Under the pieces are notes generated by a model that was not told the DNA's origin, did not search any database, and saw only the letters and a program-made list of their open reading frames with translations. A program made the position numbers and the translations under genes. From assembly GCA_964574815.1 (NCBI GenBank), contig CAZNPL010000077.1, forward strand, positions 1 through 9,427: a stretch of DNA of 9,427 nt. Reading direction: 5' to 3'. The stretch comes from CAZNPL01 sp964574815. Its GTDB lineage: Bacteria; Planctomycetota; Phycisphaerae; UBA1845. Shown here one piece after another: positions 1 to 5,484 of this stretch (position 1 is the stretch's first letter; every line of letters begins with the position of its first letter).

Positions 1-59
1 AGCGACCGGACCCCGAGCACGGCCGAGCCGCAAGCGCCTGCCGCCCCAAAGCGCCAGCG

Positions 60-75
60 CCAAACGAACCCAAAC
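60..75. repeat. 16-bp direct repeat, copy 1
   Basis: CCAAACGAACCCAAAC occurs here and again, exactly, at 132-147. The two copies flank the first octamer array, so array and 16-mer may be parts of one repeated intergenic unit. Its function is unknown. Confidence 0.7.
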
Positions 76-89
76 GCTCGGCCGGCGCC

Positions 90-121
90 CCTTCGTGCCT
101 TCGTGCCTACGTGCCTTCGTG
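90..121. repeat. Octamer tandem repeat array 1 (CCTTCGTG x4)
   Basis: Four consecutive 8-bp units are CCTTCGTG, CCTTCGTG, CCTACGTG and CCTTCGTG, followed by a partial CCT. Only one base departs from perfect repetition. Because 8 is not a multiple of 3, such a run would normally disrupt coding, which supports a non-coding region. The reverse complement reads CACGAAGG. A degenerate second array lies at 201-232. Confidence 0.75.
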
Positions 122-131
122 CCTGTTCTGT

Positions 132-147
132 CCAAACGAACCCAAAC
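132..147. repeat. 16-bp direct repeat, copy 2
   Basis: An exact second copy of CCAAACGAACCCAAAC, 72 bp after the first (60-75) and shortly after octamer array 1. Its function is unknown. Confidence 0.7.
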
Positions 148-200
148 CGACCCCGATGCCACCAGCCCCCCAGCCCAAATCGCCACGTTCCCGGCAACCC

Positions 201-232
201 ACTTCGTGCCTCCGTGCCTTCGTCCCTCCGTC
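201..232. repeat. Octamer tandem repeat array 2 (degenerate)
   Basis: Four 8-bp units with the same phase and consensus as array 1 are ACTTCGTG, CCTCCGTG, CCTTCGTC and CCTCCGTC. The first two end in CGTG and the last two in CGTC. They look like a diverged copy of the 90-121 array, which suggests a dispersed short repeat family rather than a local slippage event. Confidence 0.65.
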
Positions 233-466
233 CCTCGCGTTGGTTGGGGCCAAAGGCCGCGCTGCGCCCGCGTGCCTCTCTTCATCCCGTCCGCACGGAC
301 GACATGCGCGACGGACGCGCCCTGCGCCTGCTCTGTACTTCAATGCTGTGCCGGCGCTGGCGCGACGCCCGTGCGTTATCGAAGTACTGTGCCGGTCCGA
401 CGACCAACCCACCCGAGCCAATTGCTCCCACTTCGGCGGCGCCCCACACCACGCCCAGCCGCCGCG

Positions 467-928
467 TCAGCCTGCCGTCTCGGGCCGGCGAGTACGGCCG
501 CGCAGACTACCGCCGATGAGCACGCCGACCGCGCCGACGATCGGCGTGAGCACCGCCACCCAACCCGGTTGCCGCGCCTGCGACATCGCCTCGAAAGTGG
601 CCACCGCCTCGTCTCGCGTCGCCGCATCCTGCTCCGGCGCCGTCAGGACCGGGACGGCCATCGCCAATCCAAGGACAAGAACAAGGACCGCCAATCCCAG
701 CGGAGCGCGCGATCCCTTGCCGATCGCCGCGCTCACCAACCCGCCGAGCATCGCCGCCACGAAGCTCAGCACGAAGCTCACCACGATCCAGGCCACGGAC
801 ACCTCGTACGTTCCCGACTGGAACGCACCATCGGTACCCAGGATCAAGTACGCTATCGAGAGACTCACGAATACGAACGCGAACATCACCACATAGCCGA
901 CCACCACAGCGCCAACACTTCGCCACAT
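467..928 (-). CDS. Small four-helix integral membrane protein, unknown function
   Basis: A 153-aa protein with four hydrophobic segments: roughly residues 4-30 (rich in V, F, A, ending AYLIL), 44-70 (WIVVSFVLSFVAAMLGG), 76-97 (LGLAVLVLVLGLAMAVPVL) and 124-145 (VAVLTPIVGAVGVLIGG). A polar loop between helices 3 and 4 is rich in Glu, Asp and Ala, and the tail is Arg-rich. I do not recognise a named family, and no catalytic motif is visible. It is probably an inner-membrane protein. The frame is open much further upstream, but the ATG at 928 is chosen because a purine-rich GGAAAGGGGG lies about 8 bases before it and the hydrophobic pattern starts immediately after it, whereas the extension is Arg-rich low-complexity sequence. 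It lies on the host side of the tRNA, so it is probably a chromosomal gene. Confidence 0.72.
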   Translation of the reverse strand: MWRSVGAVVVGYVVMFAFVFVSLSIAYLILGTDGAFQSGTYEVSVAWIVVSFVLSFVAAMLGGLVSAAIGKGSRAPLGLAVLVLVLGLAMAVPVLTAPEQDAATRDEAVATFEAMSQARQPGWVAVLTPIVGAVGVLIGGSLRGRTRRPETAG

Positions 929-1193
929 GCCCGTACCCCCTTTCCGTATTTCCAGGTCCCGGGCCGCGCAGCCGCCGCCGCCGATCCCATCTCCGCAACG
1001 GTTTCGACGCCGACCGACAAGTATCGCAGACAAGAAGCGATCAAAGGCCCGAAGGACAACACGCACCAAGCCCGAACGACCGTGCGAGCGGCCGATTATC
1101 CCGGCACATTCATTGATGGCAAGCCGATCTCGCCGACGCCACCTGGCCGTGTATACGGCTCGGGATCGCTCCGCAACTGCCGGGCAAAGCTGC
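929..1193. other. Intergenic region between membrane-protein gene and tRNA promoter
   Basis: No gene is supported here. It carries the ribosome binding site of the leftward membrane-protein gene (about 935-945) and presumably that gene's promoter, but I find no convincing -35/-10 pair on the minus strand. Open frames on both strands are Arg-rich and look like by-products of high GC. Confidence 0.5.
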
Positions 1194-1221
1194 TTGACCG
1201 GGTTTCGCATGCGACGATAAT
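1194..1221 (+). promoter_or_regulatory. Probable sigma70-type promoter of tRNA-Gly
   Basis: TTGACC at 1194-1199 and GATAAT at 1216-1221 are separated by 16 bp. Each matches the -35/-10 consensus at 5 of 6 positions. Initiation near 1228 would give a leader of about 30 nt before the mature tRNA start at 1261, which is reasonable for a single tRNA transcript. Confidence 0.55.
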
Positions 1222-1260
1222 ATGCCTGGGCGCGACGAGATGGACCGTCGTGCCGCCGTT

Positions 1261-1331
<71 letters not shown>

Positions 1332-1350
1332 TTTGAACTGTAAGTGATTG

Positions 1351-1382
1351 AAAGGCCTGAGCTTACGAGCTTGGGCCTTTTT
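1351..1382 (+). terminator. Rho-independent terminator after tRNA-Gly
   Basis: AAAGGCCTGAGCT (1351-1363) pairs over 13 positions, two of them G-T, with AGCTTGGGCCTTT (1368-1380) around a TACG tetraloop. The run of T continues to 1382. It sits 19 bp after the tRNA 3' end in the right orientation to end the tRNA transcript. Confidence 0.85.
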
Positions 1383-1395
1383 CGTTGGGGACCTC

Positions 1396-1421
1396 AAAAC
1401 GGCCGGAAAAACGCCGTTTTT
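1396..1421. terminator. Bidirectional terminator-like hairpin between tRNA and integrase
   Basis: AAAACGGC (1396-1403) and GCCGTTTT (1413-1420) form a perfect 8-bp inverted repeat with a 9-nt loop, and T1421 extends the T run. Read leftwards, the stem also ends in GCCGTTTT, so it could stop the integrase transcript ending at 1463 as well as any read-through from the tRNA. Confidence 0.6.
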
Positions 1422-1426
1422 GGCCC

Positions 1427-1446
1427 AGTGGGTCAAAAGTGGGTCA
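1427..1446. repeat. AGTGGGTCA direct repeats near the element end (possible integrase arm sites)
   Basis: AGTGGGTCA occurs at 1427-1435 and 1438-1446, an 11-bp period equal to about one helical turn. The pair lies between the tRNA and the 3' end of the integrase gene, where tyrosine integrases usually have arm-type binding sites flanking the core. The arm-site role is inference from position and spacing only. Confidence 0.35.
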
Positions 1447-1462
1447 GTGAGGATTCGCCCGT

Positions 1463-2614
1463 TCACTTCAACACCTCCTCGACCGCGCGGCGCGCTGCAT
1501 CAATGAGTTCCGGCTGCACCTGCAGGTAGTGCTTCTGCGTCGTGCGGATGTCCGCGTGCCCGGCGAGCTGCTGCACGACGTGTAGCGGCGTCACTTGGGC
1601 GATGTTGGTGCAGTAGCTCTTGCGCAGGTCGTGAAACTTACAACGTGGCACTCCACTTCGACGGCAGATTACGCGGAAGTCACGGGTGATGTTCTGACGC
1701 TTCACGCGGTCGCCGGCATCCGGCCCGTTGCCGTTGACGACGACGTACTGCTGCCCATCGGCGGCCGCAAGCTGGAGTTCCGTGAGCACGTTCACTGCCT
1801 GGGCGGGTAGCGGAACAAGGCGCATGTCCTTGTCCTTCGGACACCAAGCCTGGGTCGTGCCGGTGGCCCGCTTGCGGACGACACGGACAACTTGACTCTC
1901 AAAGTCCACGTCGCTCCACGTGAGATTCAGGATCTCGCCCTGACGAAGGCCGCAACAATATGCAAGCGTGATCATTCCGCGCCATTTCAACGACGTGCAC
2001 GCACCGATCAACGCCCGGAAGTGCTCGGCGTTGATGTGCTGCCAAGCGATCTGACCCACCTTCTCCTGGCGAATGCCGTCGAACGGGTTCGACCGGATGA
2101 GCGAACACTCGATGGCCTCGCGAAAGATGCGGCGGCACTCGCGGATCAGCTTGTTGACGGTCGCCGCCGCCGGCGTGCGCCCTCGATGCTCACGCTGGCG
2201 GTACCAGCTTACAAACTTGCGGGCGTCAAGCGACGTAATCTTGCCGATGAGGCGCTGGCTGCCATGGCGTTCGGCCAGGAACGCAAACGCGCGGCAATGC
2301 TCGGTGAGCGTGCCTGCCGTGATGTCACCGCGTAGGCTCACGTACATGCGCTCGAACTCCTTGAGCGTAACCGGCTTCGGCTCGTCGGCCGAGCCCTCAC
2401 GTACCTCGGCTTGCCTGTCTTCTGCGAAACGTTCGGCCTCCTTTCTGGTTTGAAAACTCCGGCTATAGCGTGTTCCGCCTGACCCAAACCAGCGAACCGC
2501 CCAGCGATAGGGACGCTTTCGCGGCCAGTCACTCTTGGGTAACGGTTTGCCGTTCTCGTCGGTCGGAATTTTGCCATGCCACTTCCTGAAGACGCCAACT
2601 CTACTTGTCGCCAT
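1463..2614 (-). CDS. int: Tyrosine recombinase/integrase of the integrated element
   Basis: A 383-aa site-specific recombinase that would integrate and excise the element through a 3'-phosphotyrosine intermediate. The N-terminal part (about 30-75) resembles an arm-binding domain (KRPYRWAVRWF, then SRSFQTRKEAERFAED). The core-binding domain covers about 82-185, and the catalytic domain about 190-365. The full catalytic set is visible: Arg224 in CGLRQGEIL, a Lys near 260-262, His328 and Arg331 in HDLRKSY, His353 in AGHADIRTT, and nucleophile Tyr363 in KHYLQ. Length is normal for tRNA-targeting integrases and the gene looks intact. The ATG at 2614 follows GGGAGG with about 6 nt spacing. The gene ends about 130 bp from tRNA-Gly, with two excisionase-like genes upstream on the same strand. 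This is a typical integration module. Confidence 0.95.
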   Translation of the reverse strand: MATSRVGVFRKWHGKIPTDENGKPLPKSDWPRKRPYRWAVRWFGSGGTRYSRSFQTRKEAERFAEDRQAEVREGSADEPKPVTLKEFERMYVSLRGDITAGTLTEHCRAFAFLAERHGSQRLIGKITSLDARKFVSWYRQREHRGRTPAAATVNKLIRECRRIFREAIECSLIRSNPFDGIRQEKVGQIAWQHINAEHFRALIGACTSLKWRGMITLAYCCGLRQGEILNLTWSDVDFESQVVRVVRKRATGTTQAWCPKDKDMRLVPLPAQAVNVLTELQLAAADGQQYVVVNGNGPDAGDRVKRQNITRDFRVICRRSGVPRCKFHDLRKSYCTNIAQVTPLHVVQQLAGHADIRTTQKHYLQVQPELIDAARRAVEEVLK

Positions 2615-2656
2615 GATAGACCTCCCGGCCCTGTGGGCCTTGGGCCATCACGTGAC

Positions 2657-2675
2657 GACTGACCGAGCGTCAGTC
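2657..2675. repeat. 7-bp perfect inverted repeat upstream of integrase
   Basis: GACTGAC (2657-2663) and GTCAGTC (2669-2675) are separated by a 5-nt spacer. It lies in the 91-bp gap between the 91-aa HTH gene and the integrase start. There is no T run, so an operator or a binding site for the HTH proteins is as likely as a hairpin in the integrase leader. Confidence 0.4.
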
Positions 2676-2705
2676 TATGCGACGACCCACGGGAAAGCGA
2701 TCCGT

Positions 2706-2981
2706 TCAATCCTCGGTTTTTCGCTCCAGGAAGCGGTCAAGTTCCACCCTGCGAAACCAGACGGAGCGGGCAAACTTCGTGGCCCGCAGGTCGCCGTGAT
2801 CACGCCAGTAATTGAGCGTGCGAACGGCGGAATCGGGCGTGTGCCGACCGGTCTCGTCGAGGCGCAGGTACTGGGCGGCTTCAACGGGTGTCAGAAGATC
2901 ACCGAAGACCACCGGACGCGATGGCCACACGCTCGCACGAGCGTTAAGGGCAGGGTGGTTGTCGATGTCCCTTCGAATCAT
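2706..2981 (-). CDS. Excisionase-like helix-turn-helix protein (HTH_17/MerR-like)
   Basis: A 91-aa protein with one winged-helix DNA-binding unit at about residues 29-87. LLTPVEAAQYLRLDE forms the first helices, VRTLNYWRDHGDL the recognition region, and ATKFARSVWFRRVELDRFLERK the wing and last helix. This is the pattern of phage and ICE excisionases. Its start lies 3 bp after the stop of the 117-aa HTH gene. No clear ribosome binding site precedes it, so translation is probably coupled. It precedes the integrase by 91 bp. The likely role is recombination directionality factor or a small regulator of the integrase operon. Family-level assignment is fairly safe; the excisionase role is inferred from context. 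Confidence 0.78.
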   Translation of the reverse strand: MIRRDIDNHPALNARASVWPSRPVVFGDLLTPVEAAQYLRLDETGRHTPDSAVRTLNYWRDHGDLRATKFARSVWFRRVELDRFLERKTED

Positions 2982-2984
2982 GAT

Positions 2985-3338
2985 TTACCGAGAGTCAGGT
3001 TCCGAATCGCGGCGGCGTTTGACGTTGCGCGGCCTTCGGCGGAATTCGATCTGTCCGCTCTTGATGCCGTTGAGCCATCGAATCAACTCAGGAACGCGGT
3101 GATACCACCTGTTCCCAAGCCGAAAGCACGGGATGCTTGTGTACTCGCGTTCTTGACACCAATCGACCAGCGTCTTTGGCGATTTGCCAAGAACCCCCGC
3201 CAGCTGTGCCGAGGTGCATGGGTCCGGCAGGCCTGAGAGCTGGCACCCCGTACGGCGGACGGCGCCTGCCGTTTCGCGTTCCAACTGTGTGCGTGCTCGG
3301 TAATCGTCGGATTGGCGATCGTGGGGTTGATCGGTCAT
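2985..3338 (-). CDS. Second excisionase-like helix-turn-helix protein
   Basis: A 117-aa protein. About 40 polar, probably disordered residues are followed by a winged-helix unit at about 41-92: CTSAQLAGVLGKSPKTLVDW, then the wing region with FRLGNRWYHRVPELIRWL. The tail is strongly basic (RRRPRNVKRRR), suited to non-specific DNA contact. The ATG at 3338 follows GGAGG with about 7 nt spacing. It is followed after 3 bp by the 91-aa HTH gene, so the two form a tandem pair of the same fold, probably co-translated. One may act as the excision factor and the other as a transcription regulator, or the two may form a heteromer. The sequence does not say which. Confidence 0.75.
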   Translation of the reverse strand: MTDQPHDRQSDDYRARTQLERETAGAVRRTGCQLSGLPDPCTSAQLAGVLGKSPKTLVDWCQEREYTSIPCFRLGNRWYHRVPELIRWLNGIKSGQIEFRRRPRNVKRRRDSEPDSR

Positions 3339-3469
3339 TTGTCACCCTCCGGTTCAAGATGGTGGTTGGTTTCGGTAGCGTCAGTGGCGGAAGTGCATTG
3401 CCTCTGTTTTCCAGTCCCATCATGCAGGGCATCGTCCAGGCGACCGCCGGCCGCCGTTCGTTTCGGGGC

Positions 3470-3793
3470 TCATGTTGGATGCGACGATTCGTGCGAGCGG
3501 ACGAGAACGCTGCTGCCGATGCGGAGGCCGACAAAGTCGCGTAAGCGCTGGCGTAATTGGCTTCCGCCTCCTACGTCGCGAACAAACATCGGCAATCTGT
3601 ACTCGACGCACTCCGCGACGCTGGCGATGTCGGTCTCGGCGAAGACGATCTCGCGCTCTGCTAGACTCGCATAGTTGGCGTCGTGAAAGAGAAGAAGCGC
3701 AGCGGTGATGACGAACATCTCCGCATCGTTCGGCAGGGTGCCGCGCGACTCCGCATCGAAGAAACGCGTATCAGTAAGATCGTACTGCAGCAT
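3470..3793 (-). CDS. Hypothetical protein, 107 aa
   Basis: I do not recognise this protein. It is acidic to neutral, has no transmembrane segment and starts MLQYDLTDTRFFD. Its middle part (about 25-60) is a probable helical stretch, EMFVITAALLLFHDANYASLAEREIVF split over two helices, followed by a short strand-like RLPMFVRD. There is no obvious catalytic or metal-binding motif. The ATG at 3793 has GGAGG about 8 nt upstream. The gene begins 20 bp after the stop of the 92-aa gene on the same strand, so the two are probably co-transcribed. It lies between the ImmR/ImmA-like module and the excision genes, where mobile elements keep small accessory or regulatory genes. After it comes a 131-bp gap with no visible terminator or promoter. 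Confidence 0.6.
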   Translation of the reverse strand: MLQYDLTDTRFFDAESRGTLPNDAEMFVITAALLLFHDANYASLAEREIVFAETDIASVAECVEYRLPMFVRDVGGGSQLRQRLRDFVGLRIGSSVLVRSHESSHPT

Positions 3794-3813
3794 CCCCTCA
3801 ACCTCCGTGGTTG

Positions 3814-4092
3814 CTAACTCGTCGATGCCGGCTTCGAATCATCTACCTCGCGAAGAATCAGGTGCTCGTAGGCTCTGGAGACGACAAGCCCGAGCTTGGG
3901 CAGTTCGTCGGGTCGGAAGTAGGTCGTGGTCTTCCACTCCCCCGACTTCTCGTCCCGGTAGCGTTTCTGAACGCGGATGCTGTGCTGGGCGGTGCTTCGC
4001 CCGTCGATGGTCGTGTTCTTGGTCCAGATCGCGGCAACGACGGTTCCGGCTCGAAACTCGGCAGCTGGTCTGCTCGCTGGTTCACTTGCCAT
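3814..4092 (-). CDS. Small mobile-element-associated protein, unknown function
   Basis: A 92-aa protein. The central motif AAIWTKNTT, then IRVQKRYRDEKSGEWKTTTYF, then DELPKLGLVVSRAYEHLI predicts three to four beta strands followed by a C-terminal helix. From memory it resembles a group of 75-100 aa proteins with the same strand-strand-helix plan (AIW...RLYKDG..WK.T..F...DL..L...L..A) often seen near integrases. The fold recalls small ssDNA-binding proteins, but that is inference. The ATG at 4092 is preferred over an upstream in-frame start because GAAGGAG lies 7 nt before it. The longer form would run through the promoter and operator region. An 18-bp site (4110-4127), almost identical to one before the repressor gene, lies just upstream, so it is probably repressed by the ImmR-like protein. 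Confidence 0.7.
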   Translation of the reverse strand: MASEPASRPAAEFRAGTVVAAIWTKNTTIDGRSTAQHSIRVQKRYRDEKSGEWKTTTYFRPDELPKLGLVVSRAYEHLILREVDDSKPASTS

Positions 4093-4109
4093 CGCTAGCT
4101 CCTTCGCAT

Positions 4110-4127
4110 GTTCGCTAATATGCGTAC
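4110..4127. promoter_or_regulatory. Putative repressor operator O2, upstream of the 92-aa gene
   Basis: GTTCGCTAATATGCGTAC matches the site upstream of the XRE gene (5357-5374) at 15 of 18 positions and is an imperfect dyad (GT..GC, 6 bp, GC..AC). Its near edge is 18 bp from the 92-aa start codon, against 23 bp at the repressor gene. I found no strong -35/-10 pair here; CATATT inside the site is a possible -10. The shared sequence and position suggest one repressor binds both. Confidence 0.55.
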
Positions 4128-4150
4128 ACTCAGTACAAAAAAACACCTGT

Positions 4151-4936
4151 TCATCGCACGTCGGCAACACTTCCCTCTGACGCGCTGAACAGGTCACAAT
4201 GCTTCGGGATTCCGTCAACGATCTCGATGGAATCGAGATTGGCATCTGCCGCTGTGGGCCTCAGCAATCGATCGACCATACTCTGCCGCAAGAGTGGTTT
4301 GGCGTTTGAGATGAGCGGTTGAATCTCGCAGCATCGATAAACGGCCGCAGAAAGCGAAATCTCGAAACGCCGAGTGATCATCGGAAGCACCCGCTTTCGC
4401 CAGAGCCACTCGGATTCGAGAGTCGATTGCATGAGTTCCAACGTGCAGCGCGCCCGATCCATGCCGTGCTGATCGTAGAGGCGCGCGAGTTCCCGTTCGA
4501 GCAACGGTAGAGGGACCAAGAAGGCTGCGGCAAAGCGATCGGCTTCGCGTTCCAACTTGCCGGGCGATCCGGGGCCTTCGTTTTCGGTCTCGTGGAACAC
4601 GCTTCGGTCTTTGGCGTGCAGCGTGAGGTGCCCAAGCTCGTGGGCGCACGTGAAGCGGCAACGACCTTCGTGTTGGGTGACGCGTTCGTCGATGAGTATC
4701 TCACGCTCCTTAACGAAGGCTGCGCCGAGCACATCCTCACCAAGGTACGACAGATCCGTAATACCGAAGCGAATGCCAAGGGGTCCTTCGATCCACTCCT
4801 CCACCGGGATGGGTACCGGCACCTCGTCGAGCGCGAGCTTCTTTCGGCATCGCTCCAGGCAGGTCAGGGCACGAGTCTCAATCTGCCGCCTGCCGTAGCG
4901 AGGTTCGAAGACGTTGGCTCGTTTCAGCTCGGGCAC
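4151..4936 (-). CDS. ImmA/IrrE-family metallopeptidase (predicted anti-repressor)
   Basis: A 261-aa protein with the zincin signature HELGH at residues 99-103 (zinc ligands His99 and His103, catalytic Glu100). The probable third ligand is Glu131 in EREADRFAAAFLVP, the conserved EA(N/D)xFA motif of the family. The N-terminal 95 residues contain the usual strand region (GAAFVKEREILIDE). About 120 residues after the active site form a mostly helical tail of unknown function. In ICEBs1 and related phages, ImmA cleaves the ImmR repressor when the element is induced; the same is inferred here. The gene starts with GTG at 4936, preceded by GAGGTGA, 14 bp after the stop of the XRE gene, so the two are an operon. 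It is followed by the operator-controlled 92-aa gene. Confidence 0.9.
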   Translation of the reverse strand: MPELKRANVFEPRYGRRQIETRALTCLERCRKKLALDEVPVPIPVEEWIEGPLGIRFGITDLSYLGEDVLGAAFVKEREILIDERVTQHEGRCRFTCAHELGHLTLHAKDRSVFHETENEGPGSPGKLEREADRFAAAFLVPLPLLERELARLYDQHGMDRARCTLELMQSTLESEWLWRKRVLPMITRRFEISLSAAVYRCCEIQPLISNAKPLLRQSMVDRLLRPTAADANLDSIEIVDGIPKHCDLFSASEGSVADVR

Positions 4937-4950
4937 CTGTCACCTCGTGA

Positions 4951-5334
4951 TCAACGGTTCTTTTCCCCGGTCATACGCTTGGCTTGGCCGATTACCCGGT
5001 CCCACTGTTCGGGAGTGAGCTTGCGTGCGCTACGCAGGAACTCAGGAACCTTCTCGGCAGTCGTGGCGTCCTGGTTGGCAACTTCCGCCACGACGGCATC
5101 GGCTCGCTGCCAACCTGATCGCAGGTCAGCTTCCGGCATGCCGTACGCCGTAGCGATTCTCTTGAGTAAGTCCTCTGAGGGCGTGCGGCGACCCTTCTCG
5201 ATGTCCGTCAGATGGGCCGGCGCGATACTGAGGATCCTCGCCATTTCCCGGAGCCCGTTCTTGAGAACCTCCACGCGGCGCGTCCGGAGAACTTCACCGA
5301 TGGGCTCTTCTCTAGATGGTGTCTTCTTGGCCAT
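4951..5334 (-). CDS. XRE-family HTH repressor (ImmR-like)
   Basis: A 127-aa protein with a lambda-Cro/XRE helix-turn-helix at about residues 12-68: IGEVLRTRRVEVLKNGLREMARILSIAPAHL, split over two helices, then DIEKGRRTPSEDLLKRIATAYGM. The signature DIEKGRRTPS is at 44-53. The C-terminal half (about 75-127) is polar and helical, perhaps for dimerisation or as a protease target. Its operon partner is the ImmA-like peptidase 14 bp downstream, the repressor/anti-repressor arrangement of ICEBs1-type elements. A strong promoter (TTGACA, 17 bp, TAGCAT) precedes it, and an 18-bp imperfect palindrome covers the -10 region, so autorepression is likely. The ATG at 5334 has only a modest ribosome binding site (AAAGGCGAG). 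Confidence 0.88.
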   Translation of the reverse strand: MAKKTPSREEPIGEVLRTRRVEVLKNGLREMARILSIAPAHLTDIEKGRRTPSEDLLKRIATAYGMPEADLRSGWQRADAVVAEVANQDATTAEKVPEFLRSARKLTPEQWDRVIGQAKRMTGEKNR

Positions 5335-5356
5335 AGCGATACTCGCCTTTCTAATC

Positions 5357-5374
5357 GTTCGCTAACATGCTAAC
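5357..5374. promoter_or_regulatory. Putative repressor operator O1, upstream of the XRE gene
   Basis: GTTCGCTAACATGCTAAC is an imperfect dyad of form GTTnGC, 6 bp, GCnAAC, as expected for a dimeric XRE repressor. It overlaps the -10 box (5367-5372) of the promoter reading into the XRE gene, so binding would block initiation. A copy with 3 mismatches precedes the 92-aa gene at 4110-4127. Confidence 0.6.
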
Positions 5375-5395
5375 AGCCCTTTGCGGTCGTGTCAA
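5367..5395 (-). promoter_or_regulatory. Sigma70-type promoter of the XRE-ImmA operon
   Basis: On the minus strand, a perfect -35 TTGACA (5390-5395) is followed by a 17-bp spacer and -10 TAGCAT (5367-5372). An A-rich run (seven A on this strand, about 5407-5413) lies upstream, where an UP element would stimulate transcription. The leader would be about 25-30 nt. The putative operator overlaps the -10. Confidence 0.75.
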
Positions 5396-5484
5396 GACTC
5401 TGACCATTTTTTTCTATGAGCGTTTCGTGACGGGCGAACACGGGGGCCGTCGCGGGAGGAGACCTCCGGTGAGCCTAGCTTGGG

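Larger units (their letters stand above)
1..466. other. Gene-poor region with short repeats
   Basis: No convincing gene is seen here. Several frames stay open because the DNA is GC-rich and stops are rare, but their translations are low-complexity Arg/Pro/Ala peptides with no domain-like pattern and no good ribosome binding site. The visible structure is a set of short repeats, listed separately: two runs of 8-bp CCTTCGTG-like units and two copies of a 16-mer. The stretch lies downstream of the small membrane-protein gene, which ends at 467, so it is its 3' intergenic region. Confidence 0.6.

Noticed and set aside
90..232. CRISPR-like interpretation of the octamer repeats
   Set aside because: The units are 8 bp and contiguous, with no spacers and no cas genes in the window.
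3088..3534. 148-codon minus-strand frame overlapping the 117-aa HTH gene
   Set aside because: It overlaps the HTH gene in another frame, has low-complexity composition and no recognisable domain.
3809..3818. GTTGCTAACT as a third repressor operator before the 107-aa gene
   Set aside because: It matches only about half of the 18-bp motif, lacks the dyad, and lies partly in the 3' end of the 92-aa coding sequence.
4093..4245. Upstream extension of the 92-aa gene to 4245
   Set aside because: It would overlap the metallopeptidase gene and the putative operator. The start at 4092 has a strong AAGGAG site.
4592..5365. 257-codon plus-strand frame opposite the ImmA and XRE genes
   Set aside because: Antisense to two well-recognised genes; no coherent domain in the translation.
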